Shown: positions 24,870 to 34,300 of the stretch, one piece after another
Layout: each line of letters opens with the position of its first letter
How positions within the stretch are numbered: position 1 is the stretch's first letter
Source: DATBDN01 sp963715995
GTDB lineage: Bacteria > Actinomycetota > Thermoleophilia > Solirubrobacterales > Thermoleophilaceae
Direction of reading: 5' to 3'
DNA length: 64,000 nucleotides
NCBI GenBank assembly: GCA_963715995.1
Contig: OY970283.1
Span: 2,294,001 to 2,358,000 of the forward strand
Notes under the pieces: model-generated
What the model saw: only the letters and a program-made list of their open reading frames with translations
Told to the model about the DNA's origin: nothing
Database searches by the model: none
Made by a program: the position numbers and the translations under genes

Positions 24870-25306
24870 CAGAGGCCGAGAAACGCGAGGTCGACCTCGA
24901 TGATCCTGCGCTCGAGATCGACGTTCTTGACGGCATCGCCCACGAGCGGCACGAGCACGCCGTCGGTGCCCACCTCGAGCAGCGCGCACGAGGGCGCGTC
25001 GAGGACCCGCTCGACGTAGCCGAGACCGGGGACTTCGCAGCCGACCAGGTCGGCCACCAGATACTCGTCCTCCTCGACCTCACCCTCGACGAGCAGCAGC
25101 TCGCCGTGGACGGCCCGTGGATCGTCCAGACCCGCGAGCCTGATCAGAGGGCGGTCGTCGGTGCCGTCGCAGCGCACGATCTCGTAGTCGCGGCCGCCGA
25201 GGAGCACGTGTGATCCGACGCTCAGGTCGGCACTCGGGCCCTCGACGTAGAAGCTGCCGTCGCGCCCGTGGGACCGGCCGACGCGGCCGGCCGTGAGCTC
25301 CGTCAA
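24869..25306 (-). CDS. rimM: Ribosome maturation factor RimM
   Basis: 145 residues, a little shorter than the usual 165-180. RimM assists maturation of the 30S head and binds S19. The N-terminal reductase-like beta-barrel begins TAGRVGRSHGRDGSFYV, and the PRC-barrel half contains YLVADLVGCEVP and VPLVGDAVKNVDLERRII. The start is a TTG at 25306 whose last bases overlap the khpA stop (TTGA). No better start exists without losing the first strand. It is translationally coupled on both sides. Confidence 0.93.
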   Translation of the reverse strand: MTELTAGRVGRSHGRDGSFYVEGPSADLSVGSHVLLGGRDYEIVRCDGTDDRPLIRLAGLDDPRAVHGELLLVEGEVEEDEYLVADLVGCEVPGLGYVERVLDAPSCALLEVGTDGVLVPLVGDAVKNVDLERRIIEVDLAFLGL

Positions 25307-25533
25307 TCGACGAGATCGACCAGCACGCGCTGGTCCTGTGACGCGCCGACCGCGCGCATGATGGTGCGAAGCGCGCTGATCGTGCGACCGCGGCGCCCGA
25401 TCACCTGGCCGGTGTCGTCCTCGGCCACGCTCAACTCGAGGACGAGCGCCTCTTCCTCGCCGGCTTCGACCACGGACACTGCGTCCTGGTCATCGACCAG
25501 GGACTTCGCGAGGAACTCGAGCAGCTCTTGCAT
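25303..25533 (-). CDS. khpA: KH-domain RNA-binding protein KhpA
   Basis: 76 residues, a single KH domain with the RNA-binding GxxG loop in GQVIGRRGRTISALR. It starts LLEFLAKSLVDD. KhpA (YlqC) with KhpB binds RNAs and affects cell size in Gram-positive bacteria. The gene between rpsP and rimM is the conserved location. KhpB is not in the window. Confidence 0.93.
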   Translation of the reverse strand: MQELLEFLAKSLVDDQDAVSVVEAGEEEALVLELSVAEDDTGQVIGRRGRTISALRTIMRAVGASQDQRVLVDLVD

Positions 25534-25547
25534 CGGCGGCGTTGCCG

Positions 25548-25790
25548 CTAGGAGATGCCCTTGACGCGCAGGAGCTTCTTGACGGTGTTCGTCGGCTGCG
25601 CGCCGTGCTCCAGCCAGTGCTTGGCGCGCTCCTCGTCGATCACGATCTCCGAGGGCTCGGTCTGCGGGTTGTAGCGGCCGATCGTCTCGATCACGCGGCC
25701 GTCACGCGGCGAGCGCTGATCGGCGACGACGACGCGCCAGATCGGGTTCTTCTTGCTCCCCACGCGGGTGAGTCGTACTCGTACGGACAT
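25548..25790 (-). CDS. rpsP: 30S ribosomal protein S16
   Basis: 80 residues, the normal length. It opens MSVRVRLTRVGSKKNPIWR and contains SPRDGRVIETIGRYNPQ and AKHWLEHGAQPTNTVK, the S16 pattern. It begins 14 bases after the DHFR-like gene and is followed 14 bases later by khpA. In most relatives rpsP directly follows ffh; here the DHFR-like gene is between them. Confidence 0.97.
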   Translation of the reverse strand: MSVRVRLTRVGSKKNPIWRVVVADQRSPRDGRVIETIGRYNPQTEPSEIVIDEERAKHWLEHGAQPTNTVKKLLRVKGIS

Positions 25791-25804
25791 AAGCGACGGG
25801 AAGC

Positions 25805-26332
25805 CTAGCGTGCGTATTCCAGATGAACGGCGCCGTTCTCGAACGTGTGGGTGCTGACCAGGCGCAGGTCCATGCGCTTGCCGACCGGCAGAACACGCTT
25901 GCCGTCGCCGATCACGACTGGGCAGACGTACAGCTCGACGAGATCGAACAGCCCGGCGTCGGCGGCCTGCGCCCCGAGCTCAGGTCCCGCGATCTTGATC
26001 TCGCCGCCAAGCCCGCGGATGAGCTCGGGGTCGAACTCGCGCTCGAGGCGCGTCCGCGCGGTCGTGACCTCCTCGAGTGAACGCGAGAACACGATCTTGT
26101 CGATCCCGCGCCAGATCTCGGCGTAGTCGCGCATGACCGGCTCCGGCTCGTCGAGCGTGTCCCAGACGCGCATCGTCTCGTACATGCGCCTCCCGAACAC
26201 GTACGTGTCGATCGACCGCTGACGGTCGTTGATGAACGCGTGAATCTCCTCGGTGGGGTGCGCGAAGTCGAAGTTGCCCTCGGCGTCCTCGATGAAGCCG
26301 TCGAGCGAGCAGCTGACGCTGTAGCGGATCAA
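25805..26332 (-). CDS. Dihydrofolate reductase/RibD-C-like family protein
   Basis: 175 residues from a TTG at 26332 whose bases overlap the ffh stop (TTGA), so it is translationally coupled to ffh. The fold is that of the RibD C-terminal/DHFR group: IRYSVSCSLDGFIEDAEG at the start, VFGRRMYETMRVWDTL, KIVFSRSLEEV, GGEIKIAGPELGAQ, LVELYVCPVVIGDGKR. These proteins bind NADPH. Most stand-alone members have unknown substrates and are neither true DHFR nor RibD. Its place inside the SRP/ribosome operon is probably chance insertion. Confidence 0.87.
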   Translation of the reverse strand: MIRYSVSCSLDGFIEDAEGNFDFAHPTEEIHAFINDRQRSIDTYVFGRRMYETMRVWDTLDEPEPVMRDYAEIWRGIDKIVFSRSLEEVTTARTRLEREFDPELIRGLGGEIKIAGPELGAQAADAGLFDLVELYVCPVVIGDGKRVLPVGKRMDLRLVSTHTFENGAVHLEYAR

Positions 26333-27663
26333 CGTCGTGCGGAGCCCATCAGCTGCTGGAGATTCGGCATCTTTCCGGAGCTCATCTGCTTCATGACCTT
26401 CTGCATCTGGCTGAACTGCTTGACAAGCTGGTTGACACCCTGGATCGTCGTGCCGGAGCCGTGCGCGATGCGCCGCCGCCGCGAGCCGTTCAGCGCCTCC
26501 GGGTGTGCCCGCTCGTACGGCGTCATCGAGGTGATGATGGCCTGGACGCGGTCGAGCTCGCGCTCGTCCAGCGTCATCCCGCTCAGCTGCTGCCCCATCC
26601 CGGGAATCATCTTCAGCAGCCCGGTCAGGGGGCCCATCTTGCGGATCTGCTGGAGCTGCTCGAGGAAGTCGTCGAGCGTGAAGCGGTTCTCGCGCATCTT
26701 GCGCTCGAGCTCCTTGGCCTGGTCCTCGTCGGTCTCGCGCTCGACCTTCTCGATGAGCGTCATCACGTCGCCCATGCCGAGGATCCGCTGTGCCATCCGG
26801 TCCGGGTGGAAGCGCTCGAACGCGTCGAGCTTCTCGCCGGTCGAGGCGTAGAGGATCGGCTTGCCCGTGATCGCCTTCACCGACAGCGCGGCGCCGCCGC
26901 GGGCGTCGCCGTCGAGCTTGGTGAGCACGACCCCGTCGAAGCCGACCTGCTCGCCGAACGCCTCGGCGACGTTGACGGCATCCTGGCCGGTCATCGCGTC
27001 GACAACCAGCAGCACGTCGTGCGGGCGTGTGCGCTTCTTGATCTGGGCGAGCTGGTCCATCAGCTCGTGGTCGACGTGCAGGCGGCCGGCGCTGTCGACG
27101 ATCAGGACGTCGTCGCCGTTCGCCTTCGCCTGCCCCAGCGCCCACTCGGCGACGTCGACCGGGTCGCGGCCCGTTCCCTGCTCGTAGACCGTCGCGCCGG
27201 CCTGGCCGCCCACGCGGATCAGCTGCTCGACGGCAGCCGGGCGCTGAAGGTCGGCTGCTGCGACTGCCACCTTCAGCCCCCTCTCCTCGCGCAGCAGCCG
27301 CGCGAGCTTGCCGACCGCCGTCGTCTTGCCCGAGCCCTGGAGCCCGGCCATCAGGATCACCGTCGGCTTGGTGGGCGAGATCGCGATGTCGCGGGCCGCG
27401 CCGCCCATGAGCTCGGTCAGCTCGTCCGAGACGATCTTCGTGACCATCTGGCCGGGCGTGAGCGACTTGGCCACGTCCTCGCCCAGCGCGCGCTCCTTGA
27501 CCTGGGCCGTGAACGATTTCACGACCTGGAAGTTGACGTCCGCCTCCAGCAGCGCGAGCCGGATCGCGCGCATGGCCTTGGAGATGTCCTCCTCAGTCAG
27601 CTTCCCGCGCGAGCGGACGTCCGACAGCGCGGCCTGGAGCCGCTCTGAGAGCGTGTCGAACAT
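26329..27663 (-). CDS. ffh: Signal recognition particle protein Ffh
   Basis: 444 residues. Ffh binds signal sequences and 4.5S RNA and delivers ribosomes to FtsY. The N domain opens MFDTLSERLQAALSDV. The G domain has GLQGSGKTTA (about 108), DSAGRL (the usual DTAGR with Ser), TKLDGDARGG, and GEKLDAF. The methionine-rich M domain runs from about 300 and contains MIPGMGQ, GSRRRRIAHGSG (RNA-binding helix-turn) and FSQMQKVMKQM. The ffs RNA gene was not found. FtsY is encoded upstream on the same strand, so both halves of the targeting GTPase pair are in one gene run. Confidence 0.97.
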   Translation of the reverse strand: MFDTLSERLQAALSDVRSRGKLTEEDISKAMRAIRLALLEADVNFQVVKSFTAQVKERALGEDVAKSLTPGQMVTKIVSDELTELMGGAARDIAISPTKPTVILMAGLQGSGKTTAVGKLARLLREERGLKVAVAAADLQRPAAVEQLIRVGGQAGATVYEQGTGRDPVDVAEWALGQAKANGDDVLIVDSAGRLHVDHELMDQLAQIKKRTRPHDVLLVVDAMTGQDAVNVAEAFGEQVGFDGVVLTKLDGDARGGAALSVKAITGKPILYASTGEKLDAFERFHPDRMAQRILGMGDVMTLIEKVERETDEDQAKELERKMRENRFTLDDFLEQLQQIRKMGPLTGLLKMIPGMGQQLSGMTLDERELDRVQAIITSMTPYERAHPEALNGSRRRRIAHGSGTTIQGVNQLVKQFSQMQKVMKQMSSGKMPNLQQLMGSARR

Positions 27664-27675
27664 CTGCTTCTGAGG

Positions 27676-28587
27676 CTAGCCGCGCGGCGGCGGGGGCGGA
27701 GGAGGCGGCGGCGCCTTGCGCTCGCCACCGAACGCGTCCTTCAGCTGCTCCATCGCCCCCGTGAACTCGCTTGGGATCACCCAGACCTTGTTCGAGTCGC
27801 CCTGTGCGATCTGCGGGAGCATCGTCAGGTACTGGTAGGCGAGCAGCTTGGGATCGGGGTCACCGCTGTGGATCGCCTCGAAGACGGTCCCGATCGCCTT
27901 GGCCTGGCCCTCGGCCTCGAGGATCTGTGCCTGCCGGCGCCCTTCCGCGGTCAGGATCGCCGACTGCTTCTCGCCCTCGGCAGTGAGGATCTGCGACTGC
28001 TTGACGCCCTCGGCGGTCAGGATGGCGGCGCGCTTGTTCCGGTCCGCGCGCATCTGCTGCTCCATGGCCTCCTGGATCGTGGCCGGTGGGTCGATCGCCT
28101 TCAGCTCCACGCGGTTCACGCGAATGCCCCACTTGCCGGTGGCCTCGTCGAGCACACCACGCAGCTCGGCGTTGATCTGGTCGCGTGAGGTCAGCGTGTG
28201 CTCCAGGGACATGCCGCCCGCCACGTTGCGCAACGTCGTGACCGTGAGCTGCTCGATCGCGGCGATGTAGTTGGCGATCTCGTAGGTGGCGGCGCGCGGG
28301 TCCGTTACCTGGAAGTAGATGACGGAGTCGATGTTGACAACTAGGTTGTCTTCTGTAATGACGGGCTGCGGCGGGAACGAGACGACCTGTTCACGCAGGT
28401 CGATCAAAGGCCGCAGGCGATCGACGAAGGGCACGAGCAGCGCGAGACCTGGATCGAGCGTCCGCGCATAACGGCCGAGCCGCTCGACGACTCCTGCCCG
28501 CGCCTGCGGCACGATCCGCACCGAGCGCAGCACCACGATCACGACGAACACCAGAACTGCGATTACGACAATGCCACCGGCAGTCAT
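27676..28587 (-). CDS. SPFH/Band 7 (stomatin-like) membrane protein
   Basis: 303 residues. One N-terminal membrane helix (about 5-20) is followed by an SPFH domain (VPQARAGVVERLGRYARTL, LVPFVDRLR, NIDSVIYFQVTDP). The coiled-coil region carries four tandem copies of an ILTAEG-type unit (about 190-230). The tail is nine prolines and RG. It lies directly after an NfeD gene, a pairing typical of bacterial flotillin/stomatin operons, where the two form large membrane microdomain cages. The exact role (membrane quality control or protease scaffold) is not known here. Confidence 0.93.
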   Translation of the reverse strand: MTAGGIVVIAVLVFVVIVVLRSVRIVPQARAGVVERLGRYARTLDPGLALLVPFVDRLRPLIDLREQVVSFPPQPVITEDNLVVNIDSVIYFQVTDPRAATYEIANYIAAIEQLTVTTLRNVAGGMSLEHTLTSRDQINAELRGVLDEATGKWGIRVNRVELKAIDPPATIQEAMEQQMRADRNKRAAILTAEGVKQSQILTAEGEKQSAILTAEGRRQAQILEAEGQAKAIGTVFEAIHSGDPDPKLLAYQYLTMLPQIAQGDSNKVWVIPSEFTGAMEQLKDAFGGERKAPPPPPPPPPRG

Positions 28588-28598
28588 CGCTTACCTCC

Positions 28599-29024
28599 TC
28601 ATTTTGCGACCAGCGCGGTTGCGCCGTCGATCTTCAGGACTTCGACGCGGTCGCCGGGCGCGATGACCTGGTCCTCGTCGTAGCAGCGAGCGCTCCAGAT
28701 CTCGCCGCCGATCTTGACGCGGCCGCCATCGCGGTCGACCTGCTCGAGCACGGTCGCGCTGGTTCCGATCAGCGCGGCGGTGCCAGTGCGCACGTGCGGC
28801 GGCACCCGCAGGTGACGCGTTGCGATCGGGCGCAGGATGCCCAGCGACGCCACCGAGGCAACGATGAACGCGAGCGCCTGGATGAGCCCGCCCCCGCCCG
28901 CGACGGCGACGATCGCGGCGATCGCGGCCGCCAGTGCCACCGGCCCGAGCACCAGTGCAGCGGACGCAGCCTCTCCCGCGGCAAGCACTGCGGCAACTAC
29001 GGCCCAGAGGACCCAAGCGGGCAT
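28599..29024 (-). CDS. NfeD family protein
   Basis: 141 residues. Two to three hydrophobic segments come first (about 3-70, with a Gly-rich turn VAVAGGGG between). An OB-fold domain follows (about 80-140: GTSATVLEQVDRDGGRVKIGGEIWSA, VIAPGDRVEVLKIDGATALV). This is the short NfeD form without a ClpP-class protease domain. It normally partners the SPFH protein encoded 11 bases downstream. Confidence 0.92.
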   Translation of the reverse strand: MPAWVLWAVVAAVLAAGEAASAALVLGPVALAAAIAAIVAVAGGGGLIQALAFIVASVASLGILRPIATRHLRVPPHVRTGTAALIGTSATVLEQVDRDGGRVKIGGEIWSARCYDEDQVIAPGDRVEVLKIDGATALVAK

Positions 29025-29065
29025 GTGTCAAGCGTACGGGCTGCGCGGGGCCGCCCGCGCCCCCT

Positions 29066-30064
29066 TTACGCGCCGACGATCGCCCGGGCGAAGTCGCCGG
29101 GGTCGAACGGGCGCAGATCCTCGATGCCCTCCCCCACGCCGATCAGTTTCACGGGCAGGCCCAGCTCCTGCGCGATCGCGAGCGCGATCCCGCCCTTGGC
29201 GGTGCCGTCGAGCTTGGTCAGAGCGATGCCGGTGATCTTGACCGCCTCGCGGAACAGCAGCGCCTGGCGCAGTCCGTTCTGGCCGGTCGTCGCGTCGATC
29301 GAGAGCAGCGTCTCGTGCGGCGCGCCGGGCAGCTTCTTCTCGATGACGCGGCGCACCTTTTGAAGCTCGTCCATGAGGTCCGTCTGCGTGTGGAGGCGCC
29401 CGGCCGTGTCGACGATCACCACGTCCTTTCCGCGCGCCTGGCCCGCCGCGACAGCGTCGAACGCCACCGCTCCCGGATCCGAGCCCTGCTCGGCGCGCAC
29501 GATCTCGCAGCCGGCGCGCTCGGCCCAGATGCCGAGCTGGTCGACGGCTGCGGCGCGATAGGTGTCCGCCGCGCCGAGCAGCACCGACAGCCCGAGCTCC
29601 TTCTGGAGGTGCCACGCGAGCTTGCCGATCGTGGTCGTCTTGCCGGTGCCGTTGACGCCGACGACGAGGATCACCGCCGGGTGATGGCGCAGATCGATCA
29701 TCGGCTCGCCCACGCGCGCGGCGTCGGCCAGCAGCTCGGTCAGCCGCTCCTGGAGCTGCTCGCCGCCGCTCAGATCGCCCGTGGCGGCCTCGGTCTCCAG
29801 ACGGCCGACGATCTGCGCGGTCGTCTGGGCGCCGACGTCGGCGTAGATCAGCGTCTCCTCGAGCCGCTCCCATGTCTCGTCGGTGAGCGGGCCGAAGACG
29901 GTCGCCTGAAGCTCGGCGCCGAGTGCGTCCCGCGTCTTCGACATCGACTCGCGCAGGCGGCGGAAGAAGCCGCCACGGCGCTCCTCCTGCTCGGCCGGCT
30001 GCTCGTCCGGGGCGCCGGGGGCCTCGCGGTCGGTGAGGACGAGCTCTGGCCAGGTGCGCGGCAT
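29066..30064 (-). CDS. ftsY: Signal recognition particle receptor FtsY
   Basis: 332 residues. The acidic A region is short (about 1-30), followed by the basic amphipathic GGFFRRLRESMSKTRDAL that helps membrane binding. The NG domain has GVNGTGKTTTIGKLA, DTYRAAAVDQL, DTAGRLHTQTDLMDEL and TKLDGTAKGG, then GVGEGIEDLRPF at the end. All SRP-GTPase motifs are intact. It is divergent from the kinase gene at 30106. The ATG lies 8 bases after a TAGCCT hexamer, consistent with a leaderless or very short leader. Confidence 0.97.
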   Translation of the reverse strand: MPRTWPELVLTDREAPGAPDEQPAEQEERRGGFFRRLRESMSKTRDALGAELQATVFGPLTDETWERLEETLIYADVGAQTTAQIVGRLETEAATGDLSGGEQLQERLTELLADAARVGEPMIDLRHHPAVILVVGVNGTGKTTTIGKLAWHLQKELGLSVLLGAADTYRAAAVDQLGIWAERAGCEIVRAEQGSDPGAVAFDAVAAGQARGKDVVIVDTAGRLHTQTDLMDELQKVRRVIEKKLPGAPHETLLSIDATTGQNGLRQALLFREAVKITGIALTKLDGTAKGGIALAIAQELGLPVKLIGVGEGIEDLRPFDPGDFARAIVGA

Positions 30065-30071
30065 GGGCGTC

Positions 30072-30099
30072 GAGGCTAGCCCGCACCGGCCCTAGCCTC
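30072..30099. promoter_or_regulatory. Symmetric divergent promoter between ftsY and the kinase gene
   Basis: GAGGCTAG (30072-30079) and CTAGCCTC (30092-30099) are perfect inverted copies separated by 12 bases. Each arm contains TAGCCT reading toward its gene: on the minus strand it ends 8 bases before the ftsY ATG, on the plus strand 7 bases before the ATG at 30106. These fit TANNNT -10 elements for two leaderless transcripts. The symmetry could also be an operator. Confidence 0.4.
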
Positions 30100-30105
30100 A
30101 GGGCG

Positions 30106-31008
30106 ATGTACGCGCGCCCGGCTCCGGGCTACACGACCCGGCGGGCAGCGGTGGCCGTCGAACGCGCCCTGCGCTTTGCCCGCTCCGAAGGGTTCGAGGT
30201 GACAGCGGGCGAGATCGTCTCCGAGGAGTCGAGCGTGCTGGTGCGCCTCTCGCCAGAGCCGCTGCTTGCGCGCATGTCGCACCAGATCGACATCCTGCGG
30301 GCCGACGGCTCCTATCTCTGGTTCTGCCGCGAGGTGGCGGTCACGCGCCATCTGCTCGAAGCGGGATTCAGGGCGCCTCGGGCGCTGACCGATCCGGTAC
30401 TCGACGACGACGTGTCGATCTCGCTCTGGGAGTGGATCGATCTCGACCCTCATCCGCATCCGCCGGCTGCCGAACTCGGAGCTTCACTGGCCGTGCTGCA
30501 CGACGCGCTTGCGCCGTACGACGGCCCGCTGCCGGACATCCGTGAGGTGCTCGAGGAGACCGCGGTGCTCGCCGGTCACCTCGACCGTGACCACCCGGAG
30601 CTCGCCATGCCGACCGATGCGTTCCGTGCGGAGCTCGAGCGCATCCTCACGGCACTCGACCGCCTCGACCCGGGGCATAACCAGGCACTGCACGGCGATG
30701 CCCACCGTGGCAACGTCGCGGGCGTCGACGGTGAGCTCATGTGGTTCGACTTCGAGGACACCTGCAGCGGGCCGGTGGAGTACGACCTCGGTGCGATGTT
30801 CGGGTCGGACCGCCGCGCGGCGGAGCACGACGAGCCGGAACTGCTGTCCGGTTATGGCCGGGACGTTGACCCGGAGCTGCTCGAGCTGATGATCGAGGCG
30901 CGCATCTTCCAGGTGACCGTGTGGTGCGCCGTGCTGCTCACCGAGATGCCGAACACCCGGCAGTTCCACGAGCGCGTCAGCTGGTGGCTCGAGAGCTACG
31001 GGTCGTAG
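30106..31008 (+). CDS. Aminoglycoside phosphotransferase (APH)-family kinase
   Basis: 300 residues with the protein-kinase-like APH fold. The catalytic loop is HGDAHRGN (about 200) and the metal-binding motif is WFDFEDTCSGPVEYDLG (about 218). The N-lobe ATP-binding Lys is not obvious: the block SHQIDILRADGSYLWFCREVAVTRHL carries the equivalent Glu. Members phosphorylate hydroxyls of small molecules such as antibiotics, sugars and homoserine. The substrate is unknown and resistance is not implied. The gene is a single unit whose 3' end overlaps the convergent VOC gene by 13 bases. Confidence 0.82.
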   Translation: MYARPAPGYTTRRAAVAVERALRFARSEGFEVTAGEIVSEESSVLVRLSPEPLLARMSHQIDILRADGSYLWFCREVAVTRHLLEAGFRAPRALTDPVLDDDVSISLWEWIDLDPHPHPPAAELGASLAVLHDALAPYDGPLPDIREVLEETAVLAGHLDRDHPELAMPTDAFRAELERILTALDRLDPGHNQALHGDAHRGNVAGVDGELMWFDFEDTCSGPVEYDLGAMFGSDRRAAEHDEPELLSGYGRDVDPELLELMIEARIFQVTVWCAVLLTEMPNTRQFHERVSWWLESYGS

Positions 31009-31364
31009 GCCAGGATCTCGATTCGGTTTCCGAACGGGTCGGCTGTGTAGAAACGCCGCGCCCCGGGATAGCGGTCGTCCCAGTCGACCGGCGCGCCCGC
31101 GGCGGTTAGGCGCTCTGCCACCTCGTCGAGATCGGCGGGATAAGTTCGCAGCGCGGGGTGCGCCTTGCGGGCGGGCGCGAATGGATCCTCGATTCCGACG
31201 TGGAGCTCCTGCTCACCCACGCTGAACCACACCCCGCCCGACGCCTGCATCGGCTGGGGCTTCTCGACCTCGGTCAGGCCGAGCAGGTCGCCGTAGAAGC
31301 GGCGAGCGTCGTCCTCACAGCCCGCCGGAGCGGCGAGCTGGACGTGGTCGACGGCTCGGATCAC
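30996..31364 (-). CDS. VOC (glyoxalase/dioxygenase) superfamily protein
   Basis: 122 residues from the GTG at 31364, 5 bases after the smc stop; the frame upstream is only the shadow of smc. Two beta-alpha-beta-beta-beta modules are visible: AVDHVQLAAPAG at the start with the first metal-type His, a middle ELHVGIEDPF, and the closing ADPFGNRIEILAYDP with the Glu ligand. The enzyme class ranges from glyoxalase I to ring-cleaving dioxygenases and drug-binding proteins, so no substrate can be named. Confidence 0.85.
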   Translation of the reverse strand: MIRAVDHVQLAAPAGCEDDARRFYGDLLGLTEVEKPQPMQASGGVWFSVGEQELHVGIEDPFAPARKAHPALRTYPADLDEVAERLTAAGAPVDWDDRYPGARRFYTADPFGNRIEILAYDP

Positions 31365-31369
31365 GCCGC

Positions 31370-34300
31370 TCAGGCGGCGGCTGTTGCGGTGCCCTCGGCG
31401 CCGTCCTGGCTGACGGTGCCCTCCTGGCTGACGGCGTCGAGATCCTCGCGGCTTCCGAGCTTGCGGGAGATCACGCGGCTGACGCCGTCGGCGCCCATGG
31501 AGACGCCGTAGAGCGTGTCGGCTGCATCCATCGTGCGCTTCTGGTGGGTGACGACGACGAACTGCGCGCGATCGGAGAACTTGCCGACGAGCTGGAGGAA
31601 GCGGTCGATGTTGAGGTCGTCGAGGGCGGCTTCGACCTCGTCGAGGATGTAGAAGGGGCACGGCCGCGCGAGGAAGACCGCGAACATGAACGCGAGCGCG
31701 ACCAGCGACTTCTCGCCACCTGACATGAGCGACAGCCGCTTCATGGTCTTGCCCGCGGGCGTGACTTCGACCTCGACGCCGGGCTCACCTGGATCCGGCG
31801 CCTCGCTCTCGTCGATGTCGGGCTCGTCGGCGTCGGTCGCTGCAGCCACCACGCCGTCGACCTGCTCGCCGCCGATGACGGGGCGGGGACCCTCCGGATG
31901 CACGAGCCGCAGCCGCCCGCGGCCGCCCGGGAACAGGTGCTGCACGACCTCCTCGAAGTTCTTGGCGGCGGCCTCGAAGGTCTCCTCGAAGCTCTCGCGG
32001 ATGCGGCGGTCGGTCTCCTTGATGAGGCTCTTCAGCTCCGTCAGCGCCGACTCGAGGTCCGCGCGCTGGGTCTCGAGCTCGTCGACGTGGGCGATCGCCT
32101 CGTCGTACTCCTGCTTGGCAAGCGGGTTGACAGGCCCGAGCGCCTCGCGCCGGCGGGCCAGGCGCTCGATCCGCGCCTCCAGCTCGAGCCGCCGCTCCGT
32201 GTCGAGCTCCTCCGCGGCCGGGCTCCGCTTCGAGACCGAGCTTGCCGGCAACCTCGGCCAGCTCGTGCTGGGCCTCGGCGGCGGCGTCGCGGATCTGCTG
32301 GGCGGCGACCTCGGCAGTGGTGACGCCCTCGCTTGCCTGGCGCAGCCGCGCCTGGAGCGGGACCTCGTCCTGCGCACAAGCGCGCAGCTCCGCCGCGGTG
32401 CGCTCGCCGACGGCTTCGTCGGCCGTGAGCTCCTCTGCGAGCTGGAGATGCCTGGCACCCACCGTCTCGGCGGCACGCTCCAGGCCTGCGATCGCGCGCC
32501 GCGCTGCCTCGGCCACGCGCTCGCCGCGCTCGATCCGTGTCCGCAGCCGCTGCGCCTGGGCGGTGCGCTCGCGCTGGTCGCGCGCGGCGCGCTCGGCCAT
32601 GCGCCGCTCGGCGGCGATCTCCGCCTCGATCCGTGCCCGCGTGACCGCGGCAGGACCCTCGTCGGGCGCCTCGCGGCGCCGCTCGATCAGCCAATCCGCG
32701 CGGCGGACGCCCTCGCCGGCCTGCTCAGCCTCGCGGAACGCCTTGCGCAGCGCCCCATCGGCCCGCTCGAGCGCTTCCTCGGACGCCTGGGCTGCACGCT
32801 GGGCTTCCGCCGCGCCATCGCGCGCCGATTGCTCGGCCTGCTGAGCCGCGGCGAAGCGGGTGTTCAGCTCCTCGCGCCGGTTGCGCTCGGCCAGGATGCG
32901 CTCGTCGCCGCCCGGTGCGCTCTGGCGCAGGGCTCCGCTGGACCCGTCGTAGACGCGGCCTTCACGCGTGACGGCGGTGCCCGTGAAGGTCTCCGGGATC
33001 GCGTCGAACGTCTCGACCAGGAAGGTGTCGTGCAGCAGGCGCCTGGCTATCTCCGGCGGGCCGCCGGTCACGCGAACGTGCGCGAGCAGGGGCTCGGCGC
33101 CTGGGATCGCGGATCCTTGCGGACTCAGGTCCCCTACAGGAGCCTCGAGTCCCCGCTGGACGAGCGCGATGCCGCCGTCGGGGGCGCCATCGAGCATCGC
33201 GCCGCCCTCCGCCAGGTCGGCAACCACGCCTGCTCGCAGCAGGGCGCCGAGCGCCGCGGCCAGCGCCGCCTCGTAGCCGGGATCGACGTCGAGGTCGTCC
33301 GCCAGCGTGCGCGCACCACCCGGGGCCGTGGGGGCCGATGCCAGGAAGCGGTTGACGGCCGCCAGGTCGGCGGCGACCTGCGCCGACGCGGACCGAGCTT
33401 CCGACGCCGCGCGCTCGGCGACACGCCGTGACTCGCGGGCCTCGGCCGCGGCAGTCTCTGCCTGAGCCAGCTGCGCACGCATACGGTCAGCCACCTCGGC
33501 CGCAGCCGCACGCGCGGCCTCGGCCCGGTCGCGCTCGGCGGACAGCTCCGCAAGTTCCGCGTCCAGCCGCCGTCCGCGCTCGGCATCCAGCGCGCGCAGC
33601 TCGGCCTCGAGCACCTCCACGCGCGCGGACTCGGCGGGGGCGTCCCCCCCGTTCGCCGCCAGCGCGGCTTCGAGCTCGTCCAGCTCATGCCGGCGCTGGG
33701 CGATGCCGGCGACCGAGGCGCGCTCCACCTCGCGCGCCCGCTCGGCGCGCATGGAGATGAGGCCGGCCGCGGCCCGCGCGGCGAAGACAGCGCCCGAGAG
33801 CGACTCGCGCTCGCGCGAGTGCGACGCAAATGCCTCCTCGGCCGCCTCACGCCGGCGCGCCACTTCCGCCAACAGCCGCTCCGCCTCGTCGCGCCCGGCG
33901 CGCGCGGCGGCGGCGGCCTTCTCGGCCGCGGCCAGATCGGCGCCGACCGAACGGACGCGCTCGCGAGCGAGCTCGTAACGGGACTCACGTGACTGGCGCT
34001 CCAGGCGCTCGTGCAGCTCCGCCGCCTCGGCCTGGCGCTTGAGCGGCTTGAGCCGCGAGCGCGCTTCGCGCTCCACGTCGAGCGACCGCGAGAGGTTCTC
34101 CTCCGTGCGCTCGAGCTTGAGCTGCGCGCGGCGGCGGCGCTTGCGGTGCTTGCCGAGCCCCGCGGCCTCCTCGATCAGCAGCCGGCGGTCACGCGGCTTC
34201 GAGTGGATGATCGCCTCGACACGCCCCTGCGAGACGACCGAGTGCATCTCCTTGCCGAGGCCCGTGTCCGAGAGCACCTCGGTGACGTCGATCAGCCGGC

